A stretch of 64,000 nucleotides of DNA from contig CM046864.1 of assembly GCA_025617745.1 (NCBI GenBank), positions 310,001-374,000 on the forward strand, in the 5' to 3' direction. This document shows positions 21,514 to 32,310 of this stretch, piece after piece. A model generated the notes under the pieces. The model ran no database searches and had not been told where the DNA came from. It saw only the letters and a list, made by a program, of their open reading frames with translations. The stretch is from Heliocidaris erythrogramma (taxonomy: Eukaryota > Echinodermata > Echinoidea > Camarodonta > Echinometridae). Each line of letters starts with the position of its first letter. Position 1 is the first letter of the stretch. A program made the position numbers and the translations under genes.

Positions 21514-22780
21514 CTTCAGAACTTCTAAGAGATGAATAAATAACACATATTAATATGATGTAAATACTTCTTGGTAAAAAAATCACTTTACCCGACTTTT
21601 CTTTTCATTCACTCGATTATTGTGACAAATATACGGTACGATGATTAATCATAAACACAGCTAGCGCCCATGGATGTCCATGTGCTGCTTCTTCTAGTAT
21701 ATTATATATATATATATATATAATTGTAAGGAAATAACATAAACAACAGCTTTGACAACTCTCGTGGAAATAAATACAATGTGAAAGAAAATGAGAGAAT
21801 AATGGTTGCGTAACTTAAATCAAAGTTCCCCAGAGCTGTTTTTTTAATTTTTAAATTTTTTTGCAAAGGTTGAAAAAATGTCTCCGCCGGGAATCGAACC
21901 CGGGTCGTTGGCTTAGAACGCTAAGGCCTTAACGACCAGACCACGGAGACGGGTCAGTGGTTTTGGCGACAAATGACAGTCTATCTATAGTCATCTTTTA
22001 CAAGTTCATGAGTCTTCTTGCCCCCGGATCAACTCTTTAGAGAAATTTTAGGATTATTTGAAATCAGGCGCTGTTGAAGTGTGGGGTGTACAGTGTTCCC
22101 AGTATTTCAGGAATTGATAAGTGCATCTTCAACTTGTGGCAATGGCCTCTATTCAAATTTTAGAGGTGCCCGTTCTAATTTGACAATGCCCATTTTGCCT
22201 TCTGCTAAATAACACTTTCCATCTCTTTACACTCTTTACACCTCTGATAAGTCCCCCTTAATTCATTTTGACACGGATTCCTTTTCTTTCTAGGAAATAC
22301 ACTTATTCGTTCTGATAAGAGCCCCTCTTCCTTTATAAAGAAAATGCCCCTTTTCCATTCTCATAAATGCCTTTTTTCACCTGTGGTTAAGTACCAGTAT
22401 TCATGTGCGACAAATACCACATGTTACTGATAAATGCTCTACTTAATATGACACATTCCTGCTCCTTTTCTTTTCTGATAAGTGCCATTTTCGTTCTTGA
22501 TAAGGGCCCCTTTTTTTCTTCCTCCATAATTTGTGCCCCTAATTTATAGCGATTTAGAGCAACTTTAATTTAATTTCGTCAGAGTTCGCTCGCTAAGCTC
22601 GCTCACATTTATATTTGATATTGTTCTGTTACTTATTAGAGGTCCTTGCAGTCTCTCGTGCCGAGACTGTGTTCAAAATATTTCAGAACTGCGTTTTTCT
22701 TCTTTATAAAATGTTATTGATCACCATGCAGCCTCATAGATCTTTTAAAAATTGCTCCATTGCTTCGCTCGCTCGCACAT
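21514..22780. other. Non-coding stretch with a fourth tRNA-headed repeat
   Basis: (TA)n at about 21703-21722 precedes the repeat copy ending at 21950. From about 22150 to 22560 there are many degenerate copies of TCTGATAAGTGCCCCTTTT-like words, a decayed short-period repeat. No gene recognised. Confidence 0.45.
21880..21950 (-). tRNA. tRNA-like head (UCU), copy 4
   Basis: 71 nt with the acceptor arm GTCTCCG/CGGAGAC intact, but the anticodon stem (CCTTAGC against GGCTTAG region) is mismatched by substitutions relative to 19730-19800. Likely non-functional repeat head. Confidence 0.5.
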
Positions 22781-22799
22781 TAATATGCAGGGCATCAAA

Positions 22800-23960
22800 C
22801 CCAACTGCAAACTTTGATGCGAGTGGTTTAAGGCTAATAAACTGTCAATCTAAACAAATGTGACTATATGATCTTTCACAACAATAAAAACACTGATTTA
22901 GACAGCATTTCCATATATCTCGACAACGTATTACTACCTAGATTTGAAAACACAAAATTTCTAGGTGTGCACATTGATAGTTGATAGACATTGATAGACA
23001 TTGATGTCTTGGAAAAAACATATTCTTGAAAAAGAAAGCAAAGTCTCTAAAAACATTGGCATTATTTCTAGACTGTGGAATAGTTTACCAAACAACATCC
23101 TCCGTATGCTTTACACTTCTCTTATCCTCCCATATCTATCATATTGCAACCTAGCTTGGTCACGTCGACCATTTGTTCAAACAATTAAACATACTAAAAT
23201 TTTCCGATATAAATAAACATCAACAAAGCATTTTTATGTATTCAGATGTACAAACAATTTGTTTCCTGACAAATTTTGTAACCTTTTTCAATTAAATTCT
23301 ACTATTCATAAATACGAAACCAGACACGCAAATCACATCCATTTATCCAAGCACAGAACCTTATTATTCCAACATAACATCCGGTACTCGGGACCTAAGC
23401 TGTGGAACGTTATCCCTAACACAATAAAATACTCCGCATCCCTTGCCAGCTTCTCAAGAAGGATAAAAACAAATTCACTTCATCTTACAAATAATATGGT
23501 TTAATATTCTTCCCAACCCTCCATTGGGTCTATTCTCTCCCTCTCTTCTCTCTGCTTCTTCGTGAATACATCTCTTCTCCGTACTCATTTTATGTAAATT
23601 GCACCTCCATCCTTCCCCCCTTTTCCCTCTTTCTCTCTCTTTTTTCGCTCTCTTTCCCTTTTCTTTTTTCCCCTCCAATTAAGCTCTAGGAATGTTTTAT
23701 CTTTTTCTCTTTTTTTTGTATGTAGTTATTTTCTTTTTATATATTTATTATGTAATATTATGTATTATGTTACTAAGGGCACCCTCGCCTCGAGCTTTTT
23801 ATGCTTTTAGAGGTGTGTCCTCCAACTATGTATGTACCACATGAATGTGTATTATATCGTATTTTTGTTAAACACACATGTACATTTTTTGGCTAATTTA
23901 TTATTTTCTACACTTATATTGAAAAGTTGGAAATAAATGTTCTGAAACTGAAAAAATGAA
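22800..23960 (+). mobile_element. 5'-truncated LINE, 3' end of ORF2 and 3' UTR
   Basis: The conceptual sequence follows the thumb and C-terminal region of CR1/L2-type reverse transcriptases: a TKFLGVHID-like segment near 22950-22980, SWKKHI, RLWNSLP, LRMLYTSLILPYLSYCN (about 23100-23156), then a gap, then YETRHANHIHL and GPKLWN (to 23504). The catalytic YADD part is missing. The 3' UTR runs to about 23960, ending in an A-rich GAAACTGAAAAAATGAATTGAA stretch. Broken by frameshifts and an internal deletion near 23190-23220. Confidence 0.8.
23001..23504 (+). pseudogene. LINE reverse-transcriptase C-terminal remnant
   Basis: Two open segments (23001-23216 and 23259-23504) of one former ORF2, separated by stops and a deletion. 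Only post-catalytic sequence remains. The ATG at the start of each is incidental. It resembles the equivalent part of the LINE at 44263-44920 but is not the same copy. Confidence 0.8.
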
Positions 23961-25341
23961 TTGAACTGAAATCACATTAGAGCATGTAAGAGAGAAATAT
24001 AACTGAAATCCCTACAAATGCAATCTGTTGGGTATATATGCCAATGTTTACAGATAGTATATTTTTCCCGTTGTAAGTACCCTTTTTTCCCCGAAATAGC
24101 CCTTGATTATCGGTGCCCCAAAACTTTGGAAATTTCAGCTCAATATTGCTATCATACCCCCCCCCCCCCCCCCCACTACTTGAACCGGATTTAGCCGGTG
24201 TTCCCGATCCAGGAGCTCTTAAAGTGCTCTTAAAATGCGACTTTCGCACATGAATCTTTGAAAAAGTCCTTACCGTGGGAGGGGGATACTCCCTATTTCA
24301 ATTTCCTGGATTCGCCAATGTTTAATAGAAGAGACTAATAAGCTATGCATAGGTATGAGATTTTGCTTTAAATATTTTGAAATATTTCTTTGGGAAGACT
24401 TTTTTCTGACTGTTAACATTTTTCTGGGACGCGCTGTATATATCTATAACGATTGACCCTTGTTCAGTCAATATTAGTACAAAACTGCATTCCTCTTATC
24501 TTATCACTCATTTAATATTCAGTTTTTATATCTATATGAGTTTGACTATAGGTTCTACAGCTAATGTTACGACAGTCAATCAGTTCGTGTCATCATCCTT
24601 GCATTTCTGTCAGGTAAGCCTCGTTTCTTTATAATAATTCCATTACGCTTTAATCTTATGGTCTTCTGACTTTTCATACATAGACGATTGCTCCGCCCTT
24701 TATTTCATCAAAGAGATTGGGTTAGAGTTAAAGTTCCAGTTGGGGGTTTAGGTTAGGTTGGGTTTAGGGTTAGGGTTAAGGTTTGGGTAATGTATATAGC
24801 GTTTGGTCCAGGGTTGAAGTAATAAGAATTCGGTTTGGCTAAGTGTAGAATATTGACCACGAAGAACTCGCCGGAGCAAGTGTCTCATAATTATGCACAT
24901 TTCTGTATCTGAATCAGAATTACATCTGCTTTGTCGATAGAATTTAATATAGATTTTATTTGGCGAAGTTTTGTTTTGGGTTTTTTTAAGATGAAGAATT
25001 GGATATGCTTTAAAAATTCCTGAATGCATTTCATGTGCTTCATAGCTTGCATAACTTTCTTTTGTGGGTCTACATTTCTTATGTATTTTTCTTATGCATT
25101 TTGTCCTCAGTTAAAATTCCCAATGTGGTTCAGGAACCGAGCTTTTGAAGTCCCCTAAAAATTTGGAAATTGATAAAAGCTTTCTTATTCAAATATCCAT
25201 ATTCGAGGTGCAAATATATCAAAGACCTTGAATAAATATATGCAAGTACCATGAGATTTTGCGACCGAATTATTTTCTTCTAATAATTATCCCTTCTAAG
25301 CTCAGCCTGGCGGTGAGCAGGGGCGTCGATCCTGGGGGTGA
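23961..25341. other. Non-coding stretch before the gap
   Basis: A poly-C tract at about 24159-24174 and degenerate telomere-type TTAGGG/TTTAGGG repeats at about 24745-24780. No gene or clear element recognised. Confidence 0.4.
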
Positions 25342-25841
25342 NNNNNNNNNNNNNNNNNNNNNNNNNNNNNNNNNNNNNNNNNNNNNNNNNNNNNNNNNNN
25401 NNNNNNNNNNNNNNNNNNNNNNNNNNNNNNNNNNNNNNNNNNNNNNNNNNNNNNNNNNNNNNNNNNNNNNNNNNNNNNNNNNNNNNNNNNNNNNNNNNNN
25501 NNNNNNNNNNNNNNNNNNNNNNNNNNNNNNNNNNNNNNNNNNNNNNNNNNNNNNNNNNNNNNNNNNNNNNNNNNNNNNNNNNNNNNNNNNNNNNNNNNNN
25601 NNNNNNNNNNNNNNNNNNNNNNNNNNNNNNNNNNNNNNNNNNNNNNNNNNNNNNNNNNNNNNNNNNNNNNNNNNNNNNNNNNNNNNNNNNNNNNNNNNNN
25701 NNNNNNNNNNNNNNNNNNNNNNNNNNNNNNNNNNNNNNNNNNNNNNNNNNNNNNNNNNNNNNNNNNNNNNNNNNNNNNNNNNNNNNNNNNNNNNNNNNNN
25801 NNNNNNNNNNNNNNNNNNNNNNNNNNNNNNNNNNNNNNNNN
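25342..25841. other. Assembly gap of 500 N
   Basis: Exactly 500 N, a conventional gap length, so the true size is unknown. The gap lies at the left edge of the LRR-exon array, so units may be missing. Confidence 0.99.
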
Positions 25842-26134
25842 TTGTAGGATGAAAAGCGATGACTGGGAAACCCTCTTGCTAGTTGTCAGATATTATTAAT
25901 TATACAAATTTGAAATTGTATACCTGTCCTCGAGAAAATTAATTAAACTTAATCAATCTGGGTGTATAAGCAAGTATGTTTCACAGACATGTTCAATTTG
26001 GTTGTTAATATTGCCATTAAACTGCAATTTTCAGAGCTCATGAATATCCATGTACTATTGTATTTGCGCTCCATTGCAATTGACTCTATCAAGAAAAAGG
26101 AGATAGAAACAGACATCATCAATTTGGGTGGTAT

Positions 26135-26309
26135 ACAGTGGTGGTTGAAGGGGCACATCTGGATAGTGCCCCCCCCCCACCCCACCGAGCGAGTTTCCGA
26201 GAGCTGGCGAGACCAAAGAAATACGGGTCTGACTTTTCCAAAAAGTTGACAAACCTGCATTTGTGCCCCCCCCCCCCCCCTTATCAAAATACTGACTCCG
26301 CCCCTGGTG
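26135..26309. mobile_element. Poly-C hAT-like MITE in LRR unit
   Basis: A short element with CAGTGG-type and CCGCCCCTG-type ends and two internal poly-C runs, inserted within a unit of the array. It is the same family as 27568-27774 but more diverged. Confidence 0.5.
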
Positions 26310-27083
26310 TATAAGCAAGTATATTTCACAGACATATTCAATTTGGTTGTTAATGTGGCCATTGAACTGCAATTTTCAGAGCTCCTGAATACTTCCATAT
26401 ATCTATTGTATTAGACGTTCTATTGCTCCCTCTACCCATCCTGCTTTGTTTTTTTCTTCATCTTCTTTAAAATTTGATTAGATTTTTATTAAAAATGTTT
26501 AGATGGCAAGAGAATGACTAGGAACCCCCTCTTACTTAGTATGAGTGACCAGTCGTTGCCAGATAAAGTAGTTATGACATTGAAGTTGTATACCTTTCTT
26601 ATGAAATGAAAAGAATTAGCTCCATCAAGAGAAGGAGATGGAAAGAACCCCATTAAATCTGGGAGTAATAAAAGCAAGTAAATTTCACGACTTATTCAAT
26701 TGGTAATTTTTGTCATTGAATTGCACATTCAGGGTCCCTATATAGTAGATGTGAATGGTAGCTGCGGGGTAAAATGAAAAAAACAAAAACAAAAACAGTG
26801 GAGCCGTACCTTGTCCTCGTTATTTCTTACTATGACACCAAAATATATATTATTTGGCCTTTAAATTAGATTTTGTCTAAATCCGGCCTAAAACAAATCC
26901 AAAATCAGTCGGGATCTAACATTGCAATGCTTTCAGAGGTACAATATTGATGTAGATAATGCTATATATCGCAGGAGATTTCTTCCTACGTTAATTAATG
27001 CATGGAATGACATACCTTTCCTTATTTTTTTTCTCTTTGTATTGATTGTTGTTTCAATTTTCCCTCTGTTTTTATGTACGTAG

Positions 27084-27156
27084 AGAATTAAATGGTAACC
27101 AGATTCAGTCTCTCATCCCAGGAATCTTTCAATGGATTATGCAGTCTCTGGAGTCT
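27084..27156 (+). pseudogene. LRR exon 1 (frameshifted, 73 nt)
   Basis: Flanked by TACGTAG and GTAAGT. It reads E-L-NGNQIQSLIPG, then an extra T in ATCTTTCAATGG shifts the frame. Without that base it would end NGL-C-SL-WS-L. The odd length means inclusion would disrupt the reading frame. Confidence 0.8.
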
Positions 27157-27567
27157 GTAAGTATGGAAATGACGTATGGCTATGGAGTTACACGTGCAAT
27201 GAAATGAATGGACTCTATCCATTAGAAGGAGACAAAACAGACTTAATCAATCTGGGTGTATAAGCATTAGATTTTAACGAAAATTGTAGGATGAAAAGCG
27301 ATGACTGGAAACCCATCTTGATAGTTGTCAGATATTATTAATTATACAAATTTGAAATTGTAATACCTGTCCTCGAGAAAATTAATTAAACTGGTGTATA
27401 AGCAAGTATGTTTCACAGACATGTTCAATTTGGTTGTTAATATTGCCATTAAACTGCAATTTTCAGAGCTCAGAATATCCATGTACTGTTGTATTTGGCG
27501 CTCCATTTGCAATTGACTCTGTCAAGAAAAAGGAGATAGAAACAGACTTCATCAATTTGGGTGTATA

Positions 27568-27774
27568 CAGTGGTGGATCAAGGGGGCACATCCGGATCGT
27601 GCCCCCCCCCCCACTCCCCCCCCCCCCCCCTTCGAAGAAAAGTATGCATTTTGACCATAAAGGATCTAAGGATCTGCCATTTTTTTTCGATTGTACGGGT
27701 CTGACTTTTCCAAAAGTTGACAAACCTGCATTTGTGCCCCCCCCCCCCTTATACAAAATCCGATTCCGCCCCTG
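27568..27774. mobile_element. Poly-C hAT-like MITE
   Basis: Begins CAGTGGTGGATCAAGG and ends CCGCCCCTG (inverted-repeat relation CAGKGGYGGA). It is flanked by GTGTATA on the left and a near-identical GTGTAATA on the right, a 7-8 bp duplication as in hAT elements. It carries two poly-C runs and a GCATTTTGACCATAAAGGATC core. Related copies: about 26135-26309, 29048-29200, 31800-32310, 32690-32732 and 42015-42138. Confidence 0.6.
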
Positions 27775-28556
27775 GTGTAATAAGCAAGTATGTTTCACAG
27801 ACATATTCAATTTGGTTGTTAATGTTGCCATTGAACTGCAATTTTCAGAGCTCCTGAATACTTCCATGTACCTATTGTATTAGACGTTCCATTGCTCCCT
27901 CTACCCATCCTGCTTTGTTTTTTCTTCATCTTCTTTTAAAATTTGATTAGATTTTTATTAAAAATATTTAGATGGCAAGAGAATGACTAGGAACCCTCTC
28001 TTACTTAGTATAGTGACCAGTCGTTTCCAGATAAAGTAGTTATGAAATTTCAAGTTGTATACCTGTTCTTATGAAATGAAATGAATTAGCTCCATCAAGA
28101 AGAAGGAGATGGAAACAACCCTATTAAATCTGGTGTATAAAAAGCATGTAAATTTCACGGACTTATTCAATAGGTAATTTATATTGTCATTGAATTACAC
28201 AATTCAGGGTCCCTATATAGTAAGATGTGAATGGTAGCTGCCGGGGAAAATGAAAAATAAAAACAAAAAAAACAAAACAGTGGAGCCGTACACTTGTCCT
28301 CGTTATTTCTTGCTATGACTATATTATTTACCTTTTTTAACGAGATTTTTGTCTGAATCCGCCTGAAACCAAATCCAAAATAATGGGGATCTATACATTG
28401 CCTGCTTTCAGAGGTACAATATTAACGTAGATAATGTTATATATCGTAGGAGACTTCTCCTTACGTTAATTAATTCATGGAATGAATACCTTTCCTTATT
28501 TTTTTCCTCTTTGTATTGATTGTTGTTTCAATTTTCCTTTGCTTTTATGTACGTAG

Positions 28557-28628
28557 ATATTTAAATGGTAACCAGATTCAGTCTCTCATCCCAGGAATCT
28601 TCAATGGATTAGACAGTCTCCGGAGTCT
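28557..28628 (+). CDS. LRR exon 2
   Basis: 72 nt between TACGTAG and GTAAGT, phase 2 at both ends. One 24-residue LRR: Y-LNGNQIQSLIPGIFNGL, then D-SL-RS-L. Open frame with Leu, Asn and Phe at the LRR consensus positions. Confidence 0.8.
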
Positions 28629-29047
28629 GTAAGTATTGTAATGAGGTATGGAGTTACACGTGCAATGAAATGAATGGACTCTTTCCATTAGAAGGAGATT
28701 GAAACAGACTTAATCAATCTGGGTGTATAAGCATTAGATTTTAACGAAAATTGTAGGATGAAAAGCGGATGACTGGGAAACCCCTCTTTCTAGTTGTCAG
28801 ATATTATTAATTATACAAATTTGAATTTGTATACCTGTCCTCGAGAAAATTAATTAAACTTAATCAATCTGGGTGTATAGCAAGTATGTTTCACAGACAT
28901 GTTCAATTTGGTTGTTAATATTGCCATTAAACTGCAATTTTCAGAGCTTCATGAATATCCATATACTATTGTATTTGGCGCTCCATTGCAATTCACGCTA
29001 TCAAGAAAAAGGAAATAGAAACAGACTTCATCAATTTGGGTGTATAC

Positions 29048-29200
29048 AGTGGTGGATCAAGGGGGGCACATCCGGATCGTGCCCCCCCCCCCCCTTCGAA
29101 GAAAAGTATGCATTTTGACCATAAAGGATCTAAGGATCTGCCATTTTTTTCGATTGTGCCCCCCCCCCCCCTTATACAAAATCCTAACTCCGCCCCTGCT
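29048..29200. mobile_element. Poly-C hAT-like MITE
   Basis: CAGTGGTGGATCAAGGGG to CCGCCCCTG, with two poly-C runs. A close relative of 27568-27774, in the same position of the next unit, so it may have been duplicated with the unit rather than inserted separately. Confidence 0.6.
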
Positions 29201-29646
29201 GTATAAGCAAGTATTTCTCAGACATATTCACTTTTGTTGTTAATGTTGCCATTGAACTGCAATTTTCAGAGCTCCTGAATACTTCCATGTACCTATTGTA
29301 TTAGACGTTTCATTGCTCTCTCTACCCATCCTGCTTTGTTTTTTCTTCATCATCTTTTAAAATTTGATTAGATTTTTATATTAAAATGTTTAGATGGCAA
29401 GAGAATGACTAGGAACCCTCTCTTACTTACTTAGTATGAGTGACCAGTCGTTGCCAGATAAAGTAGTTATGAAATTTCAAGTTGTATACCAGTTCCTATG
29501 AAATGAAATGAATTAGCTCCATCAAGAAAAGGAGATGGAAACAACCCTATTAAATCTGGGAGTAAAAAGCAAGTAAATTTCACGGACTTATCCAATCGGT
29601 AATTTATATTGTCATTGAAGTACACATTCAGAATCTCTATATAGTA

Positions 29647-31313
29647 CACTGTTAAAAAATATGTGGGTATTTTTACAGGAAATTTCCTGCAGTCGAAACG
29701 CCAGGAGTGCACGTTATTTTACAGCCTCATGTAAAACTACAGTCTGTAAAAAATATTTCCCTTTTTTTTTTGTAAATTTAAAATAATCTGTAGTTAGTCT
29801 CAAGGAAAGCCAAAAAGTCTGTATTTTTACAGTTATTAGTGTATAGCCATGCTTTATGTTATCCTATTCTAGTTAATTCGTGTGTGTGTGTGTGTAATTG
29901 GGTTTTTAACAGACGTGTATCAATCATATAAGATGTAAGATTATTTAAACGTCTGGGACCCACCTTTAACGTCACCATCCGAAAGTCGTAACTCAGTTCT
30001 CGAACCTGGGTCCGCTGAATCAGTTTATAATTTCCACTGGTAGCTACATTACAGGCGCACGCGTTTTGTTTTGTTTTGTTTAAAGGCTTATGCAGTCAAT
30101 TATGACTATTTAAATGTGTTGTTGTTGGAGCATGATGGCGCTCTTCAATCTTCATAGATTATCTGCGCCACTGACGATCCATATACTTACTTGGCCTCAT
30201 GTCCACTTTGTTGAGGTGGGTTCGCTTTCCCGGCCAATGTCTTCGGGTTTGAACTGGCTCACCTGCCTCTGCGAAGTGTTTCCCATCAAACTTTCGTATA
30301 AAAAATAATGAGGATAATGACGAGTCGAATTCTTTTTTATATATTTTTTTCCGATTTATTGCACTATATTATAAGGTACAATTATAATATACGCATGTCC
30401 ATGGGCTATACGTGTGTGTTGTGTGTGTAATTGGGTTTTTACAGACGTGTATCAATCAGATATGATTATTACGTCTGGGACCGACCTTTAAACGTCACCA
30501 TCCGAAAGACGTGACTCAGTCTCGAACCTGGGTCCGCTGAATCAGTTTACAACTTCCACTGTAGCTGGATTACAGGCGCACGCCACAACGCCCAGTTGTA
30601 TACTGTGTAATTGGCTTTTACAGACGTGATCAATCAGATATGATTATTTACGTCTGGACCGACCTTTAACGTCACCATCCGAAAGACGTGACTCAGTCTC
30701 GAACCTGGGTCCGCTGAATCAGTTTATAACTTCCACTGGTAGCTGGATTACAGGCGCACGCCACAACGCCCAGTTGTATACGTGTGTGTGTGTATTGGGT
30801 TTTTACAGACGTGTATCAATCAGATATGATTATTTACGTCTGGGACCGACCTTTAACGTCACCATCCGAAAGACGGACTCAGTTTCGAACCTGGGTCCGC
30901 TGAATCAGTTTATAACTTCCACTGGTAGCTGGATTACAGGCGCACGCCACAACGCCCAGTTTGATACGTTTGTATACGTTTAATGCAATCTTTTATATGC
31001 ACCTTATAGTTTTTTTTATTCCTTTTGTGACAGTTACTAAATCGGGCAACCCCAAACCATAACGCCTACTTAAAATTCATGAATATTCATATGAGTGTTT
31101 TCCCACATATTGGTAATTTAACAGGGTAACTTTTTAAAATATGAGCCAATGTTTTTTTAACGGTGTTTTTTAATTGAAAATAAATGCTGATTTCCGGTAA
31201 ACCAACAAACTTCTGTTGTTCTACAGGATAAAGCCTGTAAAATTGAAATGACGGCAATAACTTGTAATTCCAGGGCCAGGAAACCTGTAGTTTTACAGTT
31301 ATTTTTTACAGTG
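29647..31313. mobile_element. DNA element with CACTG ends and TA target
   Basis: The left end CACTGTTAAAAAATA and right end TATTTTTTACAGTG are inverted and flanked by TA (29645-29646, 31314-31315). Sister units show the empty site ATAGTAGATGTGAATGG (for example about 33399-33415). It is 1667 bp with no transposase seen; TA duplication suggests Tc1/mariner-type mobilisation. The interior carries four 7SL/Alu-like repeat units. Confidence 0.8.
29880..30966 (-). repeat. Tandem 7SL/Alu-like units
   Basis: Four copies with heads at about 29991-30063, 30514-30597, 30691-30775 and 30877-30960 (spacing 177 and 186 for the last three). On the minus strand each reads GGGCGTTGTGGCGTGCGCCTG, then TGTAATCCAGCTAC, then GGACCCAGGTTCGAGACTGAG. 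This matches the order and spacing of the 7SL RNA Alu domain and Alu-type A box (GTGGCG.GCGCC) and B box (GGTTCGAGACT), about 47 nt apart. The rest holds ACGTTAAAGGTCGGTCCC and a (GT)n run. First copy lacks the 5'-most bases. It could instead be a tRNA-like SINE head; the TGTAATCC motif favours 7SL. Confidence 0.6.
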
Positions 31314-31638
31314 TAGATGTGAATGGTAGCTGCCAGGGAAAATGATAATACACTGAGCCATACACTTGTCCTCGTTATTTCTTATTGTGCCACAAAAACA
31401 TATATTATTTAGCCTTTGAAATTAGATTTTTGTCTAAATCCGGCCTGAAAACAAATCCAAAATCAGTCGAGATCTACATTGCCCTGCTTTCAGAGCTACA
31501 ATGGATGTAGATAATGCTATACATCGTAGAGAATTCTTCTTATGTTTATTAATGCATGGAATGACATATCTATCCTTATTTTTTTCCCTCTTTGTATTGA
31601 TTGTTGTTTCTATTTTCCCTCTGTTTTTTTCTACGTAG

Positions 31639-31709
31639 AGAATTAAATGGTAACCAGATTCAGTCTCTCATCCCAGGAATCTTCAATGGATTAAGCAGTC
31701 TCCGGGTCT
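31639..31709 (+). pseudogene. LRR exon 3 (frameshifted, 71 nt)
   Basis: Same boundaries as its sisters, first residue E. A base is missing in CTCCGGGTCT near the 3' end (sister: CTCCGGAGTCT), so it is 71 nt and would shift the frame downstream. Confidence 0.78.
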
Positions 31710-31799
31710 GTAAGTATTGTAATGAGGTATGACTATGGAGTTACACGTGTACTGAAATCAATTGACTCTATCCATTAGAAGGAGATAGAAACAGACTTA

Positions 31800-32310
31800 A
31801 TCAATTTTGGGGAGGGGGGGGGGGTGGCACATCCGGATTACCCCCCCCCCCCCCCTTTGGAAGGAAAGTATGCATTTTTACCATAAACACTATGAACATG
31901 ACGAATAAAGAAGCGGACAATTTATGCAGCTCCTCATTGTACCCTTCGAAATTGCACTGGTTAACAAAAGAACATCTATTCATTGCTATCCTGCAAAAAT
32001 ATGTAGAACAGGTGTCACATAATAGCAGTGAAGGGATGTCCTTTTGTCTAATAGAGCTATTGTGTAATTGTCCGCTCTCTTTGTCATCGTGTTCATAGTG
32101 AAAGGATCTGCCCCTTTTTGGAATGTGCCCCCCCCCCCCCTTTTAGAATGAAAACTTTTTTTTATAACTGGACCCCATAACCACCCCCCCCCCCCCCCCC
32201 CCCCCCCGTGAACGAATTTTTTAGAGCTGGCAAGACCAAAGAAATAGGGTCGAAGTTGATTAACCTGCATTCGTGTCCCCCCCCCCATACAAAATCCTGG
32301 ATCCGCCCCT
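31800..32310. mobile_element. Poly-C hAT-like MITE split by a foldback MITE
   Basis: Poly-G and poly-C runs at about 31810-31822, 31840-31854, 32128-32140 and 32183-32207, with CATAAAGGATC-type core interrupted at 31888-32100. It ends near GGATCCGCCCCT. A longer or compound member of the family at 27568-27774; borders approximate. Confidence 0.5.
31888..32100. mobile_element. Foldback MITE, family CACTATGAAC, copy 2
   Basis: 213 bp from CACTATGAACATGA to GTTCATAGTG, flanked by AAA (31885-31887, 32101-32103). The empty site ACCATAAAGGATCT is readable at about 29118-29131. Internally related to 16302-16554 (GTAGAACAGGTG, AATGAAGGGAT words). Confidence 0.85.

Noticed and set aside
29880-30966. 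Possibility that the Alu-like units are primate contamination
   Set aside because: They are diverged from Alu, tandem, and embedded in a transposon within the native LRR array with a matching empty site in sister units.
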